Shown here piece by piece: positions 56,320-64,000 of a stretch of 64,000 nt of DNA. The stretch's first letter is position 1; each line of letters opens with the position of its first letter. Made by a program: the position numbers and the translations under genes. This DNA comes from Melastoma dodecandrum (Eukaryota; Streptophyta; Magnoliopsida; Myrtales; Melastomataceae), in the NCBI GenBank assembly GCA_029817715.1, contig JARUPY010000290.1:5394001-5458000 (forward strand), in the 5' to 3' direction. The notes below the pieces were generated by a model, which saw only the letters and a list, made by a program, of their open reading frames with translations, was not told the DNA's origin and searched no databases.

Positions 56320-57000
56320 GTGCAGAATCTTCGGATCTGTACAACCCTCTGTAGAGCAGAACCTTCAGGTCTGAATCTACTTTAGTGCAGAACCTTACGG
56401 TCTGTACAACCCGCTGTAGTACAGAACCCTACGGGTCTGTGCATACATTTTCCTGGTCACTTTTGCTACAGAACCTCACGGTCTGTTCAGTAGAAGGTCG
56501 ACTACCCTTGGTACAGAATCTTTTAGATCTGTGCTTTTCAATTAAGTCATTTCCTATACAGAACCTTCTGTTGTGGATTGACATACTCGGTACAGAACCT
56601 TACGGTCTGTGCTATACCTTCTGTGATACAGAATCCTTGGATCTGTTATATAGAAGGTTGACGTCTCTAGTACAGAATCACTTGATCTGTGCTATAGAAG
56701 GTTAACATATTCGACACAGAACCCTCTGTGTTGTGCCTACCTTCTTCGACACAGAACCCTCTGGTCTGTGTTGTGCCTAAGTCTATTCGACACAGAACCT
56801 TCTGGTCTGTGTTGTGCCTTACTCTCTACGATACAGAACCTTCTGGTCTGTATTGAGCCTAAGTTACTATAGTACAGAACCTTCGGGTTTGTGCTACATA
56901 ACGAGCCTCTACGGCACAGAACCTTCTGGTCTGTGTTCTGCCACTCAAGCCTCTATTGTACAGAACCCTACGGGTCTGCTTTCAGTTGCTATCACTTGTG
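56320..57000 (+). repeat. Cluster of about 15 imperfect ACAGAACC/GGTCTGT palindromes
   Basis: Copies of TACAGAACCTTACGGTCTGT or close variants recur every 35-60 bp, each able to fold on itself (ACAGA...TCTGT). Related ACAGAAGC...GCTCTGT forms continue past the PBS to about 57810. Confidence 0.85.
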
Positions 57001-57261
57001 TAACTTGTACTGAGATACATTTGAGTGGAAACCATCCAAATATCTGGGTGAAGAGTGGACGTAAGCAATTTGCTGAACCACTATAAAAATCCTTGTGTCC
57101 ATCAAACAAATTTGCGTACACAATTAAACGTTCTGTCTTACAGAAACTTACAGGCTCTGTTTAACAGAAGCTTTTCATTCCGCTGCGGGGTAAAACGAAA
57201 AAGGGTTAAAATCCAATTTTGGAGATTAACACTAATTCACCCCCCCTCTTAGTGTAACAAT

Positions 57262-57273
57262 TGGTATCAGAGC
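57262..57273 (+). other. Primer-binding site (initiator tRNA-Met), Sirevirus
   Basis: TGGTATCAGAGC followed by GGGTTC, a long match to the initiator Met tRNA 3' end, three bases after the LTR end. Confidence 0.92.
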
Positions 57274-57825
57274 GGGTTCAACAGAGGCTTAACAGCTTGT
57301 TGTAGATCCTTGAAAAGCTCTTTCCAACTACACACTCTTCTCCACAGAAGCTCTTAGCTCTGTGACTGGTTCTATTCTGTAGAAGCCTACGCTCTATCAG
57401 AATCAACCCGCTACTGCACAGAAGCTTTAAGCTCTGTGAAAATCAACTTGGTTCTATTCTGTAGAAGCTTACGCTCTATCAGAATTTAACCTCTGTTCCA
57501 CAGAAGCACCTTGTTCTGTGAGAAACGATTTGTTGCTCTACTTTGTAGAAGCATACGGTACATTCTACAGAAGCATACTTTCTGTAAATATCACATTTGG
57601 CATTTTGTCTCTGTTCTGCAGAAGCTTACTGCTCTGCATTCAACAACTGCCACCTGAAAACAAATTCTCAGTTCTGTCATATTGACACTCGTGCTCTGTT
57701 TAACAGAGGCCTGATTGTTAACTTGACGACTGACTTCTACCCAACAGAAGCTTGCTTCTTTGTTGAGGTTCTATTCGTCAACGTTCTATTCTATAGAAGC
57801 ATAATACTCTATACGAATCGAACAC
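57274..57825 (+). repeat. Untranslated leader with ACAGAAGC repeats
   Basis: Between PBS and gag. About ten copies of (T)CTGTn...ACAGAAGCTT-type palindromic words (for example near 57350, 57420, 57500, 57620). No ORF supported. Confidence 0.75.
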
Positions 57826-58413
57826 ATGGCTGAAAACTATAATGTGCCTAAACCACATGTTGGGAATCCTCCCATTTTCGATGGTAAGAATTTTTCCTAT
57901 TGGAAAATTCGTATGAGCGCATTTGTTGATGCTATTGACGAAGACTTATGGTCTTATATAGAAGATGGTCCCCCTTCTATACCAGAGAACCAACAATTTG
58001 ATCGAGAAGGTCATCCTACACGGGAATACCTTAAGATCAGACGACTCACTAAAACGGCAAAGTATTTGATGTTCAATGCTATGTCAGAAGGTGAATTCGT
58101 CAAAGTTTCAACTTGCACTTCGGGCAAGGAAATCTGGGATAAACTTGTCACCATGTATATTGGGACAGACCAGATAAGAGAAACTAAGGTGAATTTCTTA
58201 ATTCACCAATATGAAAATTTCACTATGAAGGCTGATGAATCTGTAGAACAGATGTTCCAGAGACTTAACCTTCTAGTTGATGCCCTAACTCATCTGGGCA
58301 AAACCTATCAAAACTCTGAGCTAGTTCGAAAGGTTCTGCGTACTCTACCCAAATCTTGGGAAGCCAAGAAAATGGCTATAGAGAAGCTAAAGACCTCTCT
58401 ACTCTTCGACTAG
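57826..58413 (+). pseudogene. Sirevirus gag, 5' part (before frameshift)
   Basis: ATG 57826 (MAENYNVPKPHVGNPPIFDG), then KNFSYWKIRMSAFVDAIDED (DUF4219-like) and a UBN2 capsid-like region (SCKEIWDKLV-type motif; FLIHQYENFTMKADESVEQM). The frame closes with TAG at 58411-58413. The reading ...[13 protein letters not shown] should continue as ...[17 protein letters not shown], which is in the next frame, so one base has been lost near 58381-58386. With that indel the polyprotein is split. Confidence 0.85.
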
Positions 58414-61400
58414 ATCAGTTGATGAGCTCCTTAATCTCGTATGAGATGGAAAGATCCTCTCAACCTGATATAAAGAGAGCACCTGTAGCTTTCAGAGCAT
58501 CAGAAGAACCTACAGAAGGTTCAGATGATGAAGCAGAAGCTGATTCGGATGATGAACTCGCAATGATAGATAAACGCCTTTTGCGGTTCGCCTCCAAAAA
58601 GCGCTTCAACAAGAGAAGCCAAAATCACATGGACCCAAAATCGGTCACATGTTATAAATGCAAAAAGAAAGGGCATTACAGTATAGAATGTCCTTTACTT
58701 AAAGAAAAGGAGAAACCTTCTCCTAAACACAAGTTCAAGAAAGCAATAGCTTCTTGGGCAGAACTTGATGATTCTGATGATGAGGAAGCACAAATATGCC
58801 TCACAACTCACACAGAAACTCAAAATGAACTTAATACCTGCTTTCAAACAGAAACTGTTGAATGTGAATGGTATTTGGATAGTGGATGCTCCAGGCACAT
58901 GATCGGTGACCCATCCAAATTCTCTCAACTGACTCTACAATGTGGAGGGTCGGTTAAATTCGGTGACAATAGCAAAGGCTCTGTCATTGGCAAAGGTACC
59001 ATTGGAAGTTCTGACTCCATGGTCATCGATGAGGTTCTGTTGGTTACAGAACTCAAACATAATTTGCTGAGCATTAGCCAGCTTTGTGACAAAGGTTATA
59101 AAATAACTTTTGATCAAGACAAGTGTTCCGGAAGCCTGAACAATGAAGTTCGCTTCATTGGGACTCGTAAGAGGAATATCTATACCTTGACTCAGAATAG
59201 CTTCTGTACTACAGAAAACTGCCTTCTGACAGTCAAAGATGAAAGCCTACTATGGCATAGAAGGTTGGGACACTCCAACTTCAAATTGTTATCCAAGCTT
59301 GTGAAAAAGGATTTGGTTAAGGGATTACCCAATATCCGTTTCGAGCATGACAGCTTCTGTGAAGCATGTTCTCTTGGAAAACAAACTAAGTCTTCATTCA
59401 AATCTAAGAATGAAGTCTCTACTTCTCAACCTCTTGAACTTCTACATATGGATCTATTCGGACCTACTAGAGTTCAGAGTGTCGGCGGTAGAAGGTACTG
59501 TCTAGTTGTGGTCGATGACTACTCTAGATACACGTGGGTTAAATTTCTAACTCACAAAAGCGATGCTTTTGAAACTTTCATTAAGCTAGCTAAGAAATTA
59601 CAGAATGAAACTGGCTCTTCTGTAAAAGCTATAAGAACGGATCATGGTACTGAGTTTGAAAACCATGACTTCGCTACTTTCTGTGACGATCATGGTATCG
59701 ATCACAATTTTTCTGCTCCTTATACTCCTCAACAGAATGGAGTAGCAGAACGGAAAAATAGAACTCTAATAGACATGGCTAGAACCATGATATGTGAGAG
59801 CTCTGCTCCACAGAACCTATGGGCAGAAGCTGTTAATACAGCCTGCTACATTTCAAACAGGGTTCTACTTAGACCCATACTTGAGAAAACTCCCTATCAA
59901 CTATACAGGGGGAGAAAACCGAACATATCCTATTTCTACTCCTTTGGAAGTCCATGTTTTATCTTGAGACCTTCTAAGGACAATTTGGGAAAGTTCGAAG
60001 CTAAGACAAATGAGGGCATCTTTCTTGGATACTCTCTATCTAGCAAAGCTTACAGAGTTCTAAACAAAAGAACTTCTTCTATAGAGGAGTCTATTAATGT
60101 AAAAATTAATGACCTACCTACTATCAATACAAGAGATATTATATCTCTAGAACCTACAGAAGATACTGTAGAATCTCCACCCTCTACGAAAGAGAAGGGT
60201 GAACCCCCTGTTCATGAATCTAAAAATGATCTTGAACAAACAAATGATCATTCTGAAGAACATTCTCAGAATAATCAACAAAGCGATATTAGAGCACCTG
60301 CTCTTTATCAAAGACGGCATCCTATAGACCAAGTCATAGGAGATCTTAATAGAGGTATACAGACAAGACGCTCTGTAAATGCCTTCTATGAACACTCGGC
60401 TTTTCTATCACAGAAAGAGCCAGAGAATATTGATGAAGCCCTCAACGATCCAGATTGGATACTTGCTATGCAAGAGGAGCTTGAACAATTTGAACGGAGC
60501 AAAGTGTGGTCACTTGTTCCTAAACCTGGTAACCGTTCCATCATTGGGACTAAATGGGTTTTCATGAACAAACTAAATGAGTCAGGCATTGTTGTGAGGA
60601 ACAAGGCTCGGCTCGTTGCAAAAGGGTACTCTCAACAAGAGGGTATCGACTTTGATGAGACGTTTGCTCCTGTAGCTCGTCTAGAGGCAATACGAATGTT
60701 ATTAGCCTATGCTTGCTTTAACAACTTTAAGTTGTATCAAATGGACGTAAAAAGTGCATTCCTCAATGGAGAAATCAAGGAAGAGGTCTACGTAAGTCAA
60801 CCTCCTGGTTTCGAGGATCTGCAACACAGAGACTACGTCTATAAACTCTCCAAAGCTCTATATGGCCTTAAACAGGCTCCTAGAGCATGGTATGAGAAAC
60901 TTAGCTCCTTCCTTGTCGAAAAGGGCTACAATAGAGGAAGAGTAGATACTACTCTCTTTCTCAAACACAGAAGCAATCATCTCATTGTTGTCCAGATCTA
61001 TGTCGATGACATTATCTTTGGATCAACTGATGAAACGCTCTGTGATGAATTCTCCAAGCTCATGACAAGTGAGTTTGAGATGAGCATGATGGGAGAACTT
61101 ACGTTCTTCCTTGGTTTACAAATTCAGCAATCTGCAGAAGGTACATTCTTACATCAAGAAAAGTACACTAAGCAGCTTCTGAAGAAATTCGGCCTAGAAG
61201 GCACGAAACCTTTGTCTACTCCAATGGGTACAAATACTCAATTGGACAAAGACGAAAACGGGAAAGAAGTGGATAGTAAGCTCTACAGAAGCATGATAGG
61301 TTCTCTTCTGTACCTTACAGCTTCTAGACCTGACATACTATTTAGTGTGTGCCTCTGTGCTAGATTTCAATCAGCACCTAAAGAATCTCACATGACTGCG

Positions 61401-61943
61401 GTCAAGAGGATCTTTAGATATCTACAGGGTTCTGTGAACCTAGGCATCTGGTATTCAAAGAAATCAAATTTTGATATCATTGGATATTCTGATGCAGACT
61501 TCGCAGGAAGCAAGGTAGACAGAAAAAGTACAAGTGATACTTGTCAGCTCATGGGAAACATGTTGATTTCATGGTTTTCCAAAAAGCAGACTTCTGTTGC
61601 CCTCTCCACTGCAGAAGCTGAATATATTGCGGCAGCAAGCTGCTGTGCGCAACTCTTGTGGATGAAACAACAACTTGAGGACTATGGTCTCTCATTTACA
61701 AAAATTCCGATCAAATGTGATAATACTAGTGCTATTAGCCTAGCTAAGAATCCAGTATATCACTCTCGATCGAAGCATATCGAACTCAGACATCACTTTC
61801 TGAGAGATAATGTACAACAGGGTTCTGTTAGTGTGGAATACGTTAACACTGAACACCAATTGGCTAATATCCTTACTAAACCTCTGGATAAAGAAAAATT
61901 TTTCTTTTTCAGAAGTGAATTAGGAATCTGCCATCCTCTTTAA
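58387..61943 (+). CDS. Sirevirus gag C-terminus and pol polyprotein
   Basis: About 1,185 codons open without a stop. Zinc knuckle [14 protein letters not shown] near 58650-58691; protease [14 protein letters not shown] with Asp-Ser-Gly intact near 58869-58910; pre-integrase WHRRLGHSN; integrase [16 protein letters not shown] and [12 protein letters not shown] (D, D, E present); [34 protein letters not shown] and catalytic YVDD at 60999-61010; RNase [17 protein letters not shown] and [14 protein letters not shown]. Ends with TAA at 61941-61943. All catalytic residues appear intact, so apart from the gag frameshift this could encode working enzymes. The ORF has no start of its own and depends on gag. 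Confidence 0.9.
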
Positions 61944-62732
61944 TGTCTTTCAGAAGACAAAAAGTTAAGTAAGAACTTCAAAAACTTACTACAGAAGGTA
62001 CACTTTCGTACACTTCATCATAGAAGGTAGAATCATCTACACTCTGCCATATAGAAGGTACATTTATTTGTGCACTTCATTACAGAAGGTATAATCTTCT
62101 GTTTCTACTCTACAGAAGGTACATGCTTGTACTCTTCACTATAGAAGGTAGAATTTTTAGCCTTCTATACAATAGAAGCTTGAAATTACCATCTATCTTA
62201 TAGAAGGTATAACGATATGTATACCTTAAATCTAACTTTGGTAATTTCCAATTAATTGGAAGTTTACGTCTGGAGATATCAATTATCATCCAATAAAATA
62301 TTTAGATATAATCAGAGTCAAATAAAATATTTGTTCTGATCAATATCATTTCTATTAAGAAATTAATAATCCTAATAATATATTTTGGATATAATATCCA
62401 TAATATTTGGCCCTTCTACACTGAAGAAGCTTGCAACAGAAGGTTATGAAACCACCTTCTGCGTTGCAGAACCGTCAGATTTCCTATTATAATAAGGAAA
62501 CAAATATTCCCCATATATTCTGATGCATGTCATTCGTGAAATGACAGTTTTTCATCTTGAAAAATCAAAATCATGAGTATTTTGGGCGGGAGAATATTTT
62601 CTTCCCAAAAAGAAGGCATTCGGAGGCTGGTTAAAATCATTAACCGTGACTCTCCTTCTTCACACTTCATCTTCAACTCTGAAACTTCCCTGTTCTTGCC
62701 CTAACCTCAAAACTTTCGATTTCTCTGTGTCC
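61944..62732 (+). repeat. Spacer with ACAGAAGGTA repeats between pol and the env-like ORF
   Basis: Between 61980 and 62240 a 35-45 bp unit carrying (T)ACAGAAGGTAcA / ATAGAAGGTA recurs about seven times. An AT-rich stretch follows to 62500. The first ATG of the next ORF is at 62733. No coding supported. Confidence 0.75.
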
Positions 62733-64000
62733 ATGGCACCCAAAGTGAAATCCCTGAGGAAAAAGGCTAAGGCCGGAAGAAAGAAGGCTCGCGCCTCTGG
62801 ATCGGAGAAGCCTGCATCATCTGCGAGCAGGACTCCACCCCCTTCCTCGCCGGAGAAATCCATCTCTCCTGCGAAGGACCAGACCATTGCTGCCGTTGAG
62901 ACTCTCGATGGCATGCATCTCATCTCCACAGACGAAGGGCCCTCAAAAGTCCAAGTCTCCGTGGAAGATACAACCCAGAAGGAACCTCCGATCGTCATGA
63001 CGGTGGAACCCTCTATCTCTGAGCCTTCTGTGCTTGAGTGCTCTGTTCCTAAGGCCTCTGTCAAAGGTTCTACTGCGACAAGTGATACACTCCCTGTCGC
63101 CCCTACTGCTGAGATTGCCGCGTCTGATGAGGTGGTGGAGATCCCCCCTGCTGATGATGTGCCTGGTGAGGCTGACACGGAAGTTCCTACTCCGGTCGTC
63201 ACTGTCTCTCCTGATCTCAAGCTGAAAGGAGTAGCTTCTGAGCTTCAGAAGGTTTCGCAGAAGCCTGCGGCCACTCCTACCAAAAAGCTTCTCCATGATG
63301 CCATGAAACCCGGAGGAGTCTCCTCTAGGACCAGGCTGAAACGGAAAGAGCCCGAGACGGTCAGCACCTCTATCATTGATATGGCTGCCAAAAAGACCAA
63401 GTCCCCAGAGAAACTTGTTCCTGAGGACACCTTCGCAGAGGACCTGGATTCGTATATCTTTCCGGTAAATCCTCTTGTCTCTAAGAAGGAGATTGAAACT
63501 GTTTTGGCCTATGATAAATTGCCTAAGTGTGATGCTGCGGGTAGGCAGATTGCCTCCTTTAAGCGGATCGACTTTAACTGGTTTGCGGCTAATGGACTTG
63601 ATATTGCCCCTCTGCTGGATAGAATTGGTTTGAAAACCTTCTGTGAGACCTATGCAGAGATGCCTGTCTCTCGTTTGAGAGAGTTCTATGCGAACATCAC
63701 GTTCCATGAACAGGGCCCGCATGCCAAGTTCATAAAGACAGTCATTGAAGGGGTCACACTGGTATTCTCTGCCCATGATGTGAATCAATTATTCTGCTGT
63801 GAGGAATATGATCCTCTGATGGACATGGGAAAAGAAGAATCCTATAGCATCATTCTGGGACAGAAGGTCAATGCGACCAAGTATCTTGAGTCTACCAAGT
63901 TGGATCTCAAAACCCGCATTCTGCATCGCGTGGTTCTGTTCTGCCTTCTGCCAAGAACTGGGAGCATCGACACCATCACCTCCAATGATGCGACGTTGAT
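62733..64000 (+). CDS. Sirevirus envelope-like ORF (plant transposon protein domain), open at window end
   Basis: ATG 62733 (MAPKVKSLRKKAKAGRKKAR) opens a frame of at least 422 codons with no stop before the window end. The first 20 residues are very basic and residues 30-240 are a Ser/Pro/Val/Glu-rich, probably disordered linker. A second basic patch (RTRLKRKEPE) precedes a folded-looking region (SKKEIETVLAYDKLPKCDAA, RIDFNWFAANGLDIAPLLDR, LREFYANITFHEQ, DLKTRILHRVVLFCLLP). That region is like the domain widely annotated as putative plant transposon protein and found in the third ORF of Sireviruses. Called envelope-like in soybean SIRE1, but no membrane segment is visible here and function is unproven. 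Antisense ORFs over this stretch are shadows. Confidence 0.8.
   Translation, partial: MAPKVKSLRKKAKAGRKKARASGSEKPASSASRTPPPSSPEKSISPAKDQTIAAVETLDGMHLISTDEGPSKVQVSVEDTTQKEPPIVMTVEPSISEPSVLECSVPKASVKGSTATSDTLPVAPTAEIAASDEVVEIPPADDVPGEADTEVPTPVVTVSPDLKLKGVASELQKVSQKPAATPTKKLLHDAMKPGGVSSRTRLKRKEPETVSTSIIDMAAKKTKSPEKLVPEDTFAEDLDSYIFPVNPLVSKKEIETVLAYDKLPKCDAAGRQIASFKRIDFNWFAANGLDIAPLLDRIGLKTFCETYAEMPVSRLREFYANITFHEQGPHAKFIKTVIEGVTLVFSAHDVNQLFCCEEYDPLMDMGKEESYSIILGQKVNATKYLESTKLDLKTRILHRVVLFCLLPRTGSIDTITSNDATL

Larger units (their letters stand above)
54938..57259 (+). repeat. 5' LTR of the Sirevirus (about 2,322 bp)
   Basis: Begins TGTTGGAAAAGG and ends AGTGTAACA directly before the PBS. Contains a strong TATA box, nine 25-bp tandem units and many imperfect palindromes of the type ACAGAACCTTCTGGTCTGT. 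The right end is fixed by the PBS; the left end by the typical start word and by comparison with 41690. Confidence 0.75.
54938..64000 (+). mobile_element. Sirevirus-type Ty1/copia retrotransposon, element 3 (3' end beyond window)
   Basis: 5' LTR 54938-57259, PBS at 57262, gag-pol 57826-61943, then a repeat-rich spacer and a long second ORF from 62733. The copia domain order, the LTR start TGTTGG...TTTTGATGATG and an additional ORF after RNase H point to the SIRE/Maximus (Sirevirus) lineage. At least 9.06 kb lies in the window. The 3' LTR is not reached. Confidence 0.88.

Noticed and set aside
58356..58413. Programmed ribosomal frameshift in the Sirevirus gag
   Set aside because: The overlap lacks an obvious slippery site plus structure, and copia elements normally use one frame; a one-base loss is simpler.
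62943..63788. 281-codon minus-strand ORF
   Set aside because: It is antisense to the envelope-like ORF; composition follows from that frame, and no domain is seen.

Overview
The window reads as nuclear DNA of a eudicot plant. Genes have introns with GT..AG borders, the gene families are plant-specific (kelch F-box, PUF, PPR, LEA_2, AOP-like dioxygenases, Gnk2/DUF26 secreted proteins), and plant LTR retrotransposons are abundant. Several protein sequences feel Myrtales-like, but that is only an impression and I would not rely on it.

Layout. (1) 0.9-2.4 kb: an intact kelch F-box gene on the minus strand. (2) 3.7-9.4 kb: a decayed Ty1/copia element missing its reverse-transcriptase active site, followed by LTR-like DNA. 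(3) 9.4-28.4 kb: a tandem neighbourhood of 2-oxoglutarate/Fe(II) dioxygenase (AOP-like) genes. Three of the four copies are broken. One is split by a young 5.35-kb copia element whose 333-bp LTRs and 5-bp target duplication can be read exactly. A truncated LEA_2 gene, the 3' UTR relic of a second LEA_2 copy, an intact five-exon Pumilio gene, an intact five-exon UDP-rhamnose/UDP-galactose-type transporter gene and one intact two-exon dioxygenase lie between or beside them. (4) 30.3-33.4 kb: MED4 and a P-class PPR gene, intact, single-exon and divergently transcribed from about 650 bp of shared upstream DNA. (5) 34.5-54.5 kb: an accessory block built from about ten copies and fragments of a small secreted Gnk2-domain (ginkbilobin-like) gene, of which only one (45997-46410) is intact. 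The block has been shuffled by a segmental duplication (about 37.7-41.6 kb matching 45.9-49.0 kb), a solo LTR, a hAT-like MITE, four copies of a long LTR-like repeat (called R1 here) and a stretch that looks like inserted mitochondrial DNA. (6) 54.9-64.0 kb: a Sirevirus-type copia element with a 2.3-kb repeat-rich 5' LTR, nearly intact gag-pol and a downstream envelope-like ORF still open at the window end.

How it fits together. Housekeeping genes (PUF, transporter, MED4, PPR, F-box) are intact and single copy, while the two clustered accessory families (AOP-like dioxygenases and Gnk2 proteins) show duplication followed by decay through retrotransposon insertion, small deletions and frameshifts. 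Because paralogous copies preserve the pre-insertion sequence, several insertions can be dated relative to the duplications from this window alone. I assembled exon borders by hand from splice sites; for the Pumilio, transporter and dioxygenase genes the exon lengths add up to a whole number of codons.
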